Part shown: positions 8,101 to 14,934 of the stretch, piece by piece | How positions within the stretch are numbered: position 1 is the stretch's first letter | Layout: each line of letters opens with the position of its first letter | Virus record (IMG/VR): IMGVR_UViG_3300011430_000034 | Span: 1 to 29,386 of that record | Direction: 5' to 3' (one strand) | Length of the DNA stretch: 29,386 nucleotides | Source of the DNA: a virus | Translations under genes and position numbers: made by a program | The notes under the pieces: model-generated | What the model saw: the letters and a program-made list of their open reading frames with translations, nothing else | What the model was told of the DNA's origin: nothing | Databases searched by the model: none

Positions 8101-8320
8101 CGGTCTCTCCTCGATCTGACGTGATAGACCTTCTCAGGTCCGCGTGAAGCTTACATAACAGGCGGCATGCCCCCTGCTCCTGACGGAGCTCCTCCGGCAA
8201 GTCCGCCAGCCGCATCCGGCGGTAGCATGCCTCCAGCTCCTCCTGGAGCCATTCCAGGACCCATTTGTGGGCCCGGGGTGGGAGCTCCTGGAACTCCGCC
8301 AAGCGCGGGGGGTGGGGCAC
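8093..8320 (-). CDS. Small helical protein overprinted on the 3' end of the portal gene
   Basis: A 75-aa frame starting with GTG at 8320, preceded at ideal distance by AAGGAG (complement at 8327-8332, 6-nt spacer). Its first ~57 codons overlap the portal C-terminus in another frame, then it continues past the portal stop and overlaps the scaffold start by 8 nt. The product looks like a real helical protein: HKWVLEWLQEELEACYRRM, then LADLPEELRQEQGACRLLCKLHADLRR. In the overlap the portal frame encodes only Gly/Pro/Ala-rich low-complexity sequence. The good ribosome site and the helical periodicity argue that it is translated. Function unknown. Confidence 0.6.
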   Translation of the reverse strand: MPHPPRLAEFQELPPRAHKWVLEWLQEELEACYRRMRLADLPEELRQEQGACRLLCKLHADLRRSITSDRGETDA

Positions 8321-10070
8321 CTGCTACTCCTTGAAGGATGGTCTGGATGTTGGGGACAATGGTCTCGACATTCTCTACGTCGAACCGCTCCACGAACCGA
8401 CGGATCAGGTCCTGGGAGGCCATCATGATCATGAACGAGGTCTGCTTGGCCTGCGGAGGAACTTGGGGGTTGAACATCATCATGGAGGCCTGGCTTAGAC
8501 GCATGTAGTACTCGTTCAGCACCGCCATGAGCATCTGCAGGTTCTGCAGCTCCAGCTCCCTGTTCACCTGCTCGCTGGTGACCTTTAGACGAAGTCCAAG
8601 AGAAGACCGCACGTCTCCTTGAGGGAACATAATCCGTTTCCCGGGAATGTACTCGTACCCCTCGGGGCGATATTGCTGCTCGAGCTGGATCGTAAGATAC
8701 AAGAGCTCCGCAAGAGCATCTCGCATATCATCGATTGATACCCACTGTCGGATGTTACCTTCGGAGATAAGAGCAGTTGTTCCAGTAGCAGTTGCTCGAG
8801 ATCCGACAATACTGGATTCCATGCCGAGGTTGTAGGAGGACATCCCACTGGCCTTCTCCGCCAAGAACGCCGCCTGGTCCTCGACCCGCTGAATCGCGGG
8901 ACCTGGTTCGCTCATGTGAAGAATGCGGACGTCCTTATCCGGATTGGGCGTTACGATGCGGGCCCCCGGATAGATCTCCTGTTGGGGTCCAAGTGTGGAC
9001 TCCTCGGAGACTACGACGATGCCTGCGTTGGCCGCAGTGGCCGCGTCGATCTTCTGGTTGTGCGCTGTACTGGCCTCGTCTTGGAAGGGGACGGTCTGCT
9101 CCGCTACGGACTGACCCTGCACCTCGTGGGCCTGGTTGAGGAAGGGCACCTTTACGATGTGGTGGGCCTTCCCGAAGAAGGGGTTGTAGATCATGCTGAG
9201 GAAGCAGTCCCCGTCCAAGCTATAGGTGAGGATCAGCTCCTCGAAGACCGGCTCGGCCTCGTCCGCTGCGTCCTCTCCCGGAGGGATCTCCCACAACCCG
9301 TGGATCTCGTACACCTCGTACAGGGTGCTCGTGGTCCCCGTCGTCTGGCTGTTCTCTGCACGTGCGCGCCAGGCCGGATCGCTCCGCTCCTTGTTCGTAC
9401 TGCGAATTCGCTCCACGTCGTCGAAGTCGCCCTTCGCCTCCTTACGCTTCAACTCGGCCCAGGTGTACCGGTGCTTAATGGCTTTCCACGGGAGCTGGCC
9501 CCACTCGTCAAAACCGTTCGGATACAGGACATCGCTCGGACTCGCTACATGCCAGAATACACCTTCGTACTCCACTACTGGCACTGTCACGATGTTCCCG
9601 GACGGGTCGTACATATGGCTGTCCCGCTCCCTCTTGATCCACCTGGGCAAGACAAAGCTGTCGCCACACAAGCCCATGTCGAAAGCCATGGTGCGGAGAC
9701 CAGACTTCAGTCCACCGTTCTCCACGAACCATGTTAGCCATTCCCGGATGTCCTTTTCCAGGGGCTCCCACTGGGCACTCTTAATGGTGACCTCCACGAG
9801 GTCCGGAGTGCCCATGATCGCTTTCTGGAGCCGCGCGACCACCGCGTCAATCGTGATCTTCACCAGGGGCACTACGATGTTGCTGGCCCCTGGCCACGGG
9901 AAGTCCTTCTTCTCCGTCTTCGGCCGGAACTTGTAGGCCCGCAGGAACCCGGCAAAGCGCTCCTCGCGCTTCATATGCGTCTCTACGGCAGACGTGAGCT
10001 CATCTCGGACGCGCACACGGAGCGTGTCCTCTTGAGCGGGTTCCAGCGTGACGGGAAGTGGTTCAATCAC
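8151..10070 (-). CDS. Portal protein
   Basis: A 639-aa protein, a usual length for portals of podovirus-like phages. It forms the dodecameric DNA gateway at one head vertex and docks the terminase. Visible features: an N-terminal helix (LRVRVRDELTSAVETHMKREERF), the FPWPGASNIVVPL segment near residues 58-70, a long helical wing region, a beta segment (VVEYEGVFWHVASPSDVLYPNG), and the SSYNLGMESSIVGSRATATGTTAL region that resembles the portal clip/stem helix. It lies directly downstream of the terminase genes and two small genes, the standard order. The last ~56 residues are Gly/Pro/Ala-rich and probably disordered; this part overlaps a second gene. Confidence 0.82.
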   Translation of the reverse strand: MIEPLPVTLEPAQEDTLRVRVRDELTSAVETHMKREERFAGFLRAYKFRPKTEKKDFPWPGASNIVVPLVKITIDAVVARLQKAIMGTPDLVEVTIKSAQWEPLEKDIREWLTWFVENGGLKSGLRTMAFDMGLCGDSFVLPRWIKRERDSHMYDPSGNIVTVPVVEYEGVFWHVASPSDVLYPNGFDEWGQLPWKAIKHRYTWAELKRKEAKGDFDDVERIRSTNKERSDPAWRARAENSQTTGTTSTLYEVYEIHGLWEIPPGEDAADEAEPVFEELILTYSLDGDCFLSMIYNPFFGKAHHIVKVPFLNQAHEVQGQSVAEQTVPFQDEASTAHNQKIDAATAANAGIVVVSEESTLGPQQEIYPGARIVTPNPDKDVRILHMSEPGPAIQRVEDQAAFLAEKASGMSSYNLGMESSIVGSRATATGTTALISEGNIRQWVSIDDMRDALAELLYLTIQLEQQYRPEGYEYIPGKRIMFPQGDVRSSLGLRLKVTSEQVNRELELQNLQMLMAVLNEYYMRLSQASMMMFNPQVPPQAKQTSFMIMMASQDLIRRFVERFDVENVETIVPNIQTILQGVAGAPPPALGGVPGAPTPGPQMGPGMAPGGAGGMLPPDAAGGLAGGAPSGAGGMPPVM

Positions 10071-10305
10071 TGTAAGTCCAGGCTTTCGAATGAGATTGTC
10101 TGCCTAGCGCCGGCCGGGCGTTGCGGACGGCGGCCGGGACCTTCTTTACTTGCTCCCTTTCTTCCCGGACGACGCTGCGCCTCGCCGTTGCTTTTTTGGG
10201 TTTCCCTTTGGTGCTGACTTCGACGGCTTCATCTTCTTCATCCTTCTTCTCCCCTTTCGCGCCGAGGACGGTGTCTCGGACGTCTGCCCACTTCTTCTTA
10301 GCCAT
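10063..10305 (-). CDS. Small charged protein between terminase and portal
   Basis: An 80-aa protein starting at ATG 10305 and overlapping the portal start by 8 nt. It is strongly charged: MAKKKWADVRDTVLGAKGEKKDEEDEA at the start, then Lys/Arg-rich (KGKPKKATARRS, VREEREQVKK), with little hydrophobic content, so it is probably extended or disordered. A dispersed-repeat copy lies 7 nt upstream of the start and, read on the coding strand as GGTGGGGGGT, occupies the position expected for a ribosome site. No family recognised; a nucleic-acid-contacting or packaging accessory role is conceivable but not shown. Confidence 0.55.
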   Translation of the reverse strand: MAKKKWADVRDTVLGAKGEKKDEEDEAVEVSTKGKPKKATARRSVVREEREQVKKVPAAVRNARPALGRQSHSKAWTYSD

Positions 10306-10312
10306 GAAACTA

Positions 10313-10325
10313 TACCCCCCACCAA
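10313..10325. repeat. Dispersed repeat copy next to a start codon
   Basis: Exact 13-nt copy (TACCCCCCACCAA on the plus strand). On the coding strand it sits between the TAG of the 37-aa gene and the ATG of the 80-aa gene, with the G-tract where a ribosome site would be. Confidence 0.9.
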
Positions 10326-10439
10326 CTAGCGGTCACGCCCGGAACCGTGTCCCTTGTGCTTGATGGCGTACAGTGCTCCCATAAAGAGGAGAGCGAACGC
10401 GAGGATGATACAAACGATCGCGATGTTGAGGATCGTCAC
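10326..10439 (-). CDS. 37-aa single-pass membrane protein
   Basis: A very short frame of 37 codons plus stop, from GTG at 10439 (1 nt after the terminase TAA) to TAG at 10328-10326. The product starts with a hydrophobic helix (VTILNIAIVCIILAFALLFMGAL) followed by a basic tail (YAIKHKGHGSGRDR), a positive-inside pattern. It fills exactly the gap between the terminase and the 80-aa gene and is probably translated by coupling from the terminase. Function unknown. Confidence 0.55.
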   Translation of the reverse strand: MTILNIAIVCIILAFALLFMGALYAIKHKGHGSGRDR

Positions 10440-10440
10440 C

Positions 10441-12147
10441 TTAGTACCCGGTCGTCGTGTTCCGAGTGGCCGCGCGGGCCCGTTCGTTCAACTGGTCACG
10501 TCGTGATGCCCCCGTATCACGCACGTCCCTTGAGTTGCCTAGGAGCTCGATGCACGCGGCAACGCTGTCCACGAGGTCATTTAGGGGCATCATTGGAAAC
10601 CCTTTCATCTCCTCGCGCAGGTCCGTGAGGCCGCGTCGCACACACAAGAAGCGAGATTCACAGAAGGGGATAAGGGTGCGGATCCGATTGTCCTTATCCC
10701 CGACCGGACTTTGCTCTTGCACCGCGAAGTGGTACCCCAGTTCCCGCATCGCGTGGTAGATGGGGAACTTGAGCAGGCGCATGAAGCCCACGTCCTCCAC
10801 CGCCGCCTTGTGACAGCGCCATCGTTGGTGCATGCCGATAAACTTGGTCACGCAGAGCTCGGGCTTCTTGTGCAGAGCGAACGTGTCCAGCACGAAGATG
10901 CGGCCCTTACGATCCTTTGCCACGACCGCGATGGCGTTACGAGAGTGCTTGCGGATGTCTTCTGACCTGTTCGCCGGATCCCAGAAGATGACGCGCTTGA
11001 GACCATCCATGTCCACTATTTCGCGCGTGCCATCTTCCCTGTCCAACACGATATGGCCTTCCTGGTCGAAGGTGAACCACAGCACGTCGTTCAGGTTGAA
11101 CTCGGCGTTCTTAGGGTCCTTGGGGTCATTCATGTAGAGCATGGAGAACATGAACGAGCCCTGCTTCGCCTCGATGCGGGCACAGGTATCGGGAGGGAAG
11201 TGTCGTGGGAAGTAGTAGTACGTCTTCTCCGGATCGGGGGCGAAGACCTCCGGATCCATGTTGTAAGTGGGGGGTCTCGCTTCCTCCTCCGCGTTCCGAA
11301 AGTCCTGCTCCAGCATCTGGCGGGTCCAGTACAGGGGCCTGACCATGATATCGGTGTCGCGGTGCTGATTGGCCATGATCTCCGAGTAGAGATCATCTAC
11401 CCCCCACCTAGTCCCGACCATCAACTCGTAGCCCTCCCGTTCCTCCACGAAGAGGGCCTCCGCTGTCTTGTAGAACGTCTTCACCTTCTCCCGGACGGCG
11501 GGCTGCTCGCTGCTCTGCTTATCCTCGCTGTCGTCCCCGATCTGGATCGTGTAGTGCCGGGACACGATGTGGGTGGTGATCCCAGCCGCCTCGATGCTGT
11601 CCTCCCCATACATGCCTTCCCTGGGAAAGAGGAGGTTGGTGTCGCTCCACTTGGTCCGAGTGATGTCGGGAATGATCGAGGGGAAGAGCCAACGTAGGTT
11701 CTCGTTACGCTCCACCTGCTGCTTGATGCTGCGGATCTGCTTGACAGCGTTATCCGCGGCGAAGCTGTAGAGCAGGATCCTGTGCTCGGGTCCAGGGAGC
11801 CCGCAGAAGTCGTCTTGGATTTGGACCCAGAGAGGGAAGCTCTTCGATGCGACCGTGCTCTTGTAGCAGTCCCGGGGTACCAGGAGTAGCTTCCGCCGCT
11901 TGGCCGAAGGCCACTTGGGAGGCACCTGCTGGATGAAGTTGCACATCTCCAAGTGAGGTTGGGGTTCGAACTTGTTCCATCCGAGCACCGCCGTAGTGAA
12001 GAAGTACAGGCTGTCCTGAGCCCTTCTTCGTGTGGTCTCGTAGATCTCGTCGACCCTCGACTCTGAGTGCATCGTCAAGGGTTCCGAGGGTGCCTGGTTC
12101 ACGCCGACCAGGCGATCGAGTTGAGCCTGTCTATCTAGGATGTCCAT
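10441..12147 (-). CDS. terL: Terminase large subunit (packaging ATPase/nuclease)
   Basis: A 568-aa protein from ATG 12147; an adjacent in-frame GTG at 12150 is also possible. It would translocate and cut DNA during packaging. N-terminal ATPase: LGWNKFEPQPHLEM (adenine-binding region), a Walker A-like segment LLVPRDCYKST near residues 88-98, Walker B/catalytic acidic residues in TIQIGDDSEDKQSS near residue 200, and the coupling motif VGTRWGVDDLYSEI. C-terminal RNase H-like nuclease: VIFWDPANRSEDIRK with its first Asp, a strand RKGRIFVLDTFALH, AAVEDVGFMRLL, and DLVDSVAACIELL with the last Asp. It follows the small subunit directly. The length is usual. Confidence 0.88.
   Translation of the reverse strand: MDILDRQAQLDRLVGVNQAPSEPLTMHSESRVDEIYETTRRRAQDSLYFFTTAVLGWNKFEPQPHLEMCNFIQQVPPKWPSAKRRKLLLVPRDCYKSTVASKSFPLWVQIQDDFCGLPGPEHRILLYSFAADNAVKQIRSIKQQVERNENLRWLFPSIIPDITRTKWSDTNLLFPREGMYGEDSIEAAGITTHIVSRHYTIQIGDDSEDKQSSEQPAVREKVKTFYKTAEALFVEEREGYELMVGTRWGVDDLYSEIMANQHRDTDIMVRPLYWTRQMLEQDFRNAEEEARPPTYNMDPEVFAPDPEKTYYYFPRHFPPDTCARIEAKQGSFMFSMLYMNDPKDPKNAEFNLNDVLWFTFDQEGHIVLDREDGTREIVDMDGLKRVIFWDPANRSEDIRKHSRNAIAVVAKDRKGRIFVLDTFALHKKPELCVTKFIGMHQRWRCHKAAVEDVGFMRLLKFPIYHAMRELGYHFAVQEQSPVGDKDNRIRTLIPFCESRFLCVRRGLTDLREEMKGFPMMPLNDLVDSVAACIELLGNSRDVRDTGASRRDQLNERARAATRNTTTGY
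11398..11410. repeat. Near-match to the dispersed repeat inside terL
   Basis: TACCCCCCACCTA differs from the consensus at one base. It encodes the conserved RWGVDD coupling motif, so protein constraint may explain it; it may not be a true family member. Confidence 0.4.
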
Positions 12148-12150
12148 CAC

Positions 12151-12759
12151 TTATCCCGTGGGCCCGAAGGGCCCCGTCTTTTCCATGTGGACATCCACCA
12201 CAACATCAGGGCTACGGGGATCAGGAGAAGGAGGAAGGCCATGGGAAGAGTTACCCCCCACCAAGATTGGCGCTTCACCTGCCTCGGTGGCACGCCGATT
12301 CAGCATTTCCAGGAGCTCCGGCGTGAGCATCATGACCTGGGCCCGCGTTTCCACTTTGCGGGTCGCGACGTATCCCGCACGATCGAGCGCGTCATGCGCT
12401 ATTTGGGTGAGAAGTTTCTCGTCAGTTGTGTTCTCGACGATGTCTTGGAGCCGGTCAAACATGTCGATCGCGAAATCCGAGAGCTCTTCCTTGAATTGAC
12501 GGCGCTCCCTCAGCGATCCACCGGCCGGGAGTTGAGAGGGCAGCGCGGATTGGGAGAAGAAAGTCTGGATGTACCAGGCCTGGAAGCGCTGAAACTCGGG
12601 CTTTTTGCGCCAGGTGCGGATCGTAGCGGGCGAAACTCCCACAGTTTGGGCGAGTTCTGGCACCGTAGCGCCGGGCACATCGCAGACCGTCGCCATGAGA
12701 AGGTGCCAACCTGGCGGAACGTACTCGCCGTACACTGGAACTGGAGCGTGTGTAGACAT
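12151..12759 (-). CDS. terS: Terminase small subunit
   Basis: A 202-aa protein; I chose ATG 12759, preceded by AAAGGGG, over an upstream in-frame extension. An N-terminal helix-turn-helix is clear at residues ~30-52 (ATVPELAQTVGVSPATIRTWR), the usual DNA-recognition module of small terminases. It is followed by a helical oligomerisation region (LRERRQFKEELSDFAIDMFDRLQDIVENTTDEKLLTQ, quoted in part) and a disordered Pro/Asp-rich C-terminus. Position directly before terL with 3-nt spacing supports the call. One dispersed-repeat copy lies inside its 3' part (encoding LVGGN) and another just upstream of its ribosome site. Confidence 0.78.
   Translation of the reverse strand: MSTHAPVPVYGEYVPPGWHLLMATVCDVPGATVPELAQTVGVSPATIRTWRKKPEFQRFQAWYIQTFFSQSALPSQLPAGGSLRERRQFKEELSDFAIDMFDRLQDIVENTTDEKLLTQIAHDALDRAGYVATRKVETRAQVMMLTPELLEMLNRRATEAGEAPILVGGNSSHGLPPSPDPRSPDVVVDVHMEKTGPFGPTG
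12252..12264. repeat. Dispersed repeat copy inside terS
   Basis: Exact 13-nt copy; on the coding strand TTGGTGGGGGGTA is read in the frame giving LVGGN in the disordered C-terminal tail. Confidence 0.88.
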
Positions 12760-12772
12760 AAAGAGCGCCCCT

Positions 12773-12785
12773 TTGGTGGGGGGTA
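12773..12785. repeat. Dispersed repeat copy upstream of terS
   Basis: Exact copy, TTGGTGGGGGGTA on the plus strand. On the coding (minus) strand the C-tract lies right before AAAGGGG, so C-tract/G-tract pairing could hide the terS ribosome site. This is an inference from the sequence only. Confidence 0.88.
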
Positions 12786-12811
12786 CGCCGATCCGAATTA
12801 GGGATAATGGG

Positions 12812-12817
12812 ATTATA
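12812..12817 (-). promoter_or_regulatory. Possible -10 element for the leftward virion operon
   Basis: TATAAT is read on the minus strand about 50 nt upstream of terS. The -35 at 17 nt is poor (TGTAAT against TTGACA), so activation by a phage factor or a false match are both possible. Confidence 0.35.
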
Positions 12818-12915
12818 CCTCGTCCGTAGGTCGGATTACACCCTGAGTGTGTGATTGAGGACACTGACTTAGAGAGCCATGTGTGAAATCCCCACCGAAA
12901 TGAGAGAGGGTGGAA

Positions 12916-12938
12916 ACCAGATGCTGGAAGCATCTGGT
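12916..12938. other. 10-bp perfect hairpin in the divergent region
   Basis: ACCAGATGCT (12916-12925), a 3-nt loop (GGA), then AGCATCTGGT (12929-12938). A G-rich tract follows on the plus strand and only TTT on the minus strand, so it is a weak terminator at best. It may be an operator palindrome or an RNA hairpin controlling divergent transcription. Confidence 0.6.
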
Positions 12939-13047
12939 CTGGGGGTGGGGCGTATGTCTGTGTCTGTATGTAGATGTATCGATGAGTGAAGTGTGGTGGT
13001 ACGATCGTGAGTACTGTATATGGTCATTGTGTTTAAGGAGAGTGTGT

Positions 13048-13212
13048 ATGCTTACGTTTCTGTTGATCATGTTACGTCAGGAAATCGTTGCTGCGACATC
13101 GTCCGGGTTCCAGTGGTTCCTTCTTTCACTGATCGTCGTCGAGCTCACGGTCGAACTGGGGTATTACGTAATGGTTGTGGACCGTTGGGGAGGCGGGGTT
13201 GATCGAGATTAG
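13048..13212 (+). CDS. 54-aa small membrane protein, first rightward gene
   Basis: I chose ATG 13048 because TTTAAGGAG lies 7 nt upstream. The product begins hydrophobic (MLTFLLIMLRQEIVAA), then has a predicted transmembrane helix (FQWFLLSLIVVELTVELGYYVMVV), and ends with a charged tail (DRWGGGVDRD). It is the first of a set of tiny rightward genes with strong ribosome sites. Tiny membrane proteins in this position in phages often act early on the host envelope or exclude competitors, but no function can be assigned. Confidence 0.6.
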   Translation: MLTFLLIMLRQEIVAATSSGFQWFLLSLIVVELTVELGYYVMVVDRWGGGVDRD

Positions 13213-13278
13213 GTGGTACTTGAAATTGAGGTAGTTGTGGTAGTTATGTTTTTGGTTTGTGTTAATTAGGAGGTAGTG

Positions 13279-13461
13279 ATGGAAAAGAAGAATTGGGTTG
13301 AAGAAGGGTTTGTGAAGAAGAGTGTTGAGATGTTGGTTAGGAGGAATGGGAAGTTTTTGCAGGTGGTGGTAGTTGGGAAGGATGGTAAGGAAGGTTATTT
13401 TTTGATGAGTGAGGTTGTTGAGTTTTGGGATGTTAGAGAGAAGAAAGGGTTTGAGTTGTAG
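13279..13461 (+). CDS. 60-aa basic protein encoded almost without cytosine
   Basis: ATG 13279 follows TTAGGAGGTAGTG, an excellent ribosome site (GTG 13276 is a less likely start). The product begins MEKKNWVEEGFVKKSVEML and ends VVEFWDVREKKGFEL, basic with a hydrophobic stretch (FLQVVVVG). The coding strand from 13220 to 13472 contains a single C in 253 nt, so the protein lacks Pro, Thr, Ala, His and Cys and has one Gln. Neighbouring genes have ordinary C content. The gene ends 6 nt before a strong intrinsic terminator. No family recognised. The composition could reflect selection for unstructured mRNA, strand-biased mutation, or recent transfer. Confidence 0.7.
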   Translation: MEKKNWVEEGFVKKSVEMLVRRNGKFLQVVVVGKDGKEGYFLMSEVVEFWDVREKKGFEL

Positions 13462-13466
13462 GAGGG

Positions 13467-13500
13467 AAAAAGCTAGCTGAAAAGCTAGCTTTTTTTTTTT
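13467..13500 (+). terminator. Intrinsic terminator
   Basis: A run of A, then AGCTAGCT, a short GAAA-containing loop, AGCTAGCT, then ten T. The A-tract extends the stem. It ends the first early transcription unit. Confidence 0.92.
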
Positions 13501-13585
13501 GTAAGGCTGTGGTAATTCGATCCGTGGCCTTTCGTCTGGCAACGCCCCTCAAGCCCTTAGCCCGTCGCCCCTGCACCCCACTCGC

Positions 13586-13614
13586 TTGACGTTGGGGTTA
13601 AATTGTGATAGTAT
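13586..13614 (+). promoter_or_regulatory. Sigma70-like promoter
   Basis: -35 TTGACG (13586-13591), 17-nt spacer, -10 TAGTAT (13609-13614) preceded by TGTGA, which it shares with the promoters at 16015 and 19306. The start point would be near 13621, giving a short leader with GAAGGAGGA before the next gene. Confidence 0.75.
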
Positions 13615-13640
13615 GTGGTTATTTGTGAAGGAGGATAGAT

Positions 13641-13862
13641 ATGGACGAAGGCAATATATCGATCGTGTTGCTTCGGAGTACAGTCGTACTCAAGAAGATC
13701 TGCGGACACGACACGATCGTCGTATGCGGCGTGTGTCCGACATGCGGGGCGAAGATCGACTTCCTGGTCACGGTGTACAGCGATCAGACACCTGAGGAGG
13801 CATTCGAACAGTTCTGGCGAACGGTAGAGCTCGACTGTCCGCGAGGAGAGGATCATGAATAA
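13641..13862 (+). CDS. 73-aa protein with a CxxC zinc-like motif
   Basis: ATG 13641 has GAAGGAGGATAGAT directly upstream and lies 27 nt after a sigma70-like -10 element. The centre holds clustered cysteines (KICGHDTIVVCGVCPTCGAKI) that could form a small zinc site; the C-terminus is acidic (DQTPEEAFEQFW, CPRGEDHE). It overlaps the next gene by 8 nt. A small CxxC early protein of this kind could bind a host protein or nucleic acid, but no family is recognised. Confidence 0.65.
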   Translation: MDEGNISIVLLRSTVVLKKICGHDTIVVCGVCPTCGAKIDFLVTVYSDQTPEEAFEQFWRTVELDCPRGEDHE

Positions 13863-14031
13863 GCGGATGGAGTACGAGCACTGGAAACAGATGGTCGACA
13901 AGATCATCATTCGTACGATCGGCATCGACTCGGAAGGGATACCGGACTACGACTACACTAAGGCGTACAACTACGGATGGACGCCTACTCGGACGGCAAC
14001 GGCAGCAATCGCAGCAGCGAGGAGATTCTAA
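13855..14031 (+). CDS. 58-aa basic helical protein
   Basis: ATG 13855 follows GAGGAGAGGATC. The frame runs to TAA 14029-14031: MNKRMEYEHWKQMVDKIIIRT, a Tyr-rich middle (DYDYTKAYNYGW), and an Ala/Arg-rich end (TATAAIAAARRF). It is tightly packed between neighbours. Not recognised; the net positive charge and helical ends leave a nucleic-acid or host-factor role possible. Confidence 0.6.
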   Translation: MNKRMEYEHWKQMVDKIIIRTIGIDSEGIPDYDYTKAYNYGWTPTRTATAAIAAARRF

Positions 14032-14032
14032 C

Positions 14033-14275
14033 ATGGCAAACAAGGTCAACAACCCGGATTGGCGTGAGGCGACAGTGATTCCCGACTCACTCGTCTCAAC
14101 GGATGAGATCATCGACAAGACGACGCAGATCCACTTCTTCAGCGACGGCGACATGACGCCGGAGAGGATCGAGGCGATCTTCTCTCAGGGCTTGACTGTG
14201 GATCCGCATCGGATCTCCGCAGTCTGCGTGACGGAGACGATCAAGACCACGTTCCGGATGTCGAGGAAGGCCTGA
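14033..14275 (+). CDS. 80-aa early protein of unknown function
   Basis: ATG 14033 lies 1 nt after the preceding stop; the GAGGAG inside the preceding gene's end serves as ribosome site. The sequence MANKVNNPDWREATVIPDSL, then IIDKTTQIHFFSDGDMTPERIEAIFSQGL, looks like a compact alpha/beta protein. It ends in a TGATG overlap with the next gene. No family recognised. Confidence 0.6.
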   Translation: MANKVNNPDWREATVIPDSLVSTDEIIDKTTQIHFFSDGDMTPERIEAIFSQGLTVDPHRISAVCVTETIKTTFRMSRKA

Positions 14276-14373
14276 TGGGCTGGGGCGAAGGTCCTTTCTC
14301 CAGCGTCACGGTCGTGATCGCGATCGTCTGGCTGATCTGCATCGTACTGAGCGGACGACAGGGGGTGAAATAG
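14275..14373 (+). CDS. 32-aa single-pass membrane protein
   Basis: A very short frame starting with ATG 14275 that overlaps the preceding TGA (TGATG), so it is probably translationally coupled. The product is MGWGEGPFSS followed by a hydrophobic helix (VTVVIAIVWLICIVL) and a short basic tail. It is the second tiny membrane protein of the early module. Confidence 0.5.
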   Translation: MGWGEGPFSSVTVVIAIVWLICIVLSGRQGVK

Positions 14374-14437
14374 TTGGTGTATGTGGTGTTTGTGTAATGG
14401 AAGAGAGAGGATAAACTTCTCTCACTAGGAGGTAGAG

Positions 14438-14677
14438 ATGGCTGACTACACTGTGAAGAACTCGGATCTGATCGAGGCAATCAAGGCTGTTGGCTCGGAG
14501 GAGCAGGCAGCGGTCGACCTGGTGCAGGGCACGAAGAATCGTGTCTATCGCAAGGGACGGAACATGCGCGTCTCGGCGTACCAGGAGGTCATGAAGTCGG
14601 ATCCTCGGTTCAAGGCGATCGAGGAAGCGGCGAAGGCTCTCGTTGCGAAGAAGCTGAAGAACGGCGGCAAGCTCTAG
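14438..14677 (+). CDS. 79-aa lysine-rich helical protein
   Basis: ATG 14438 has ACTAGGAGGTAGAG upstream, and the 64-nt gap before it is C-poor. The product is basic and helical: NSDLIEAIKAVGSEEQAAVDLVQ, then RVYRKGRNMRVSAYQEVM, ending AAKALVAKKLKNGGKL. High Lys content and a strong ribosome site suggest an abundant small DNA- or RNA-binding protein, but there is no clear family match. It has its own strong terminator 14 nt downstream, so it forms a small separate transcription unit or the end of the early operon. Confidence 0.65.
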   Translation: MADYTVKNSDLIEAIKAVGSEEQAAVDLVQGTKNRVYRKGRNMRVSAYQEVMKSDPRFKAIEEAAKALVAKKLKNGGKL

Positions 14678-14691
14678 CTTCTGAGCGTTTC

Positions 14692-14724
14692 AGCGGAGAG
14701 ACTCGTGTCTCTCCGCTTTTTTTT
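14692..14724 (+). terminator. Intrinsic terminator
   Basis: An 11-bp perfect stem (AGCGGAGAGAC / GTCTCTCCGCT) with a TCGT loop, followed by a run of 8 T. It ends the early small-gene block. Confidence 0.93.
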
Positions 14725-14934
14725 GGAAGGCTACGAAACTCACGTGGCCCGTACCCGACTCCCTTGGCCCTGGACCTAACCCCACCCACCGGCGCAGGCG
14801 TTCCTCGATCCGAGGTAACCTGTTTGGCATTCAAGATCGTGTGAGACTTCGCCGAGCACCCGACGGCGGAATCTTGCCCCCCTACCCAGGTCACCCGTCC
14901 ACCCTTCCATCTAACGTAATGTGTCATCTGTGTA

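Larger units (their letters stand above)
12760..13047. other. Divergent intergenic region between late and early transcription
   Basis: There is no convincing gene in these 288 nt. They hold one dispersed repeat near the terS start, a minus-strand TATAAT at 12812-12817, a 10-bp perfect hairpin at 12916-12938, and a G/T-rich stretch from about 12938 to 13047 leading to the first rightward gene. I see no confident rightward promoter here, but one must exist in or near this stretch if the early genes are transcribed from it. Confidence 0.6.

Noticed and set aside
12760-12933. Longer TerS from an upstream start
   Set aside because: The upstream part has no ribosome site, crosses the hairpin and -10 element, and lacks domain-like sequence; ATG 12759 has AAAGGGG.
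13126-13542. A 138-aa open frame on the minus strand opposite the C-free gene
   Set aside because: With almost no C on the plus strand, the minus strand has almost no G, so TAG and TGA cannot occur; the frame is open by composition. It has no ribosome site and runs through the terminator.
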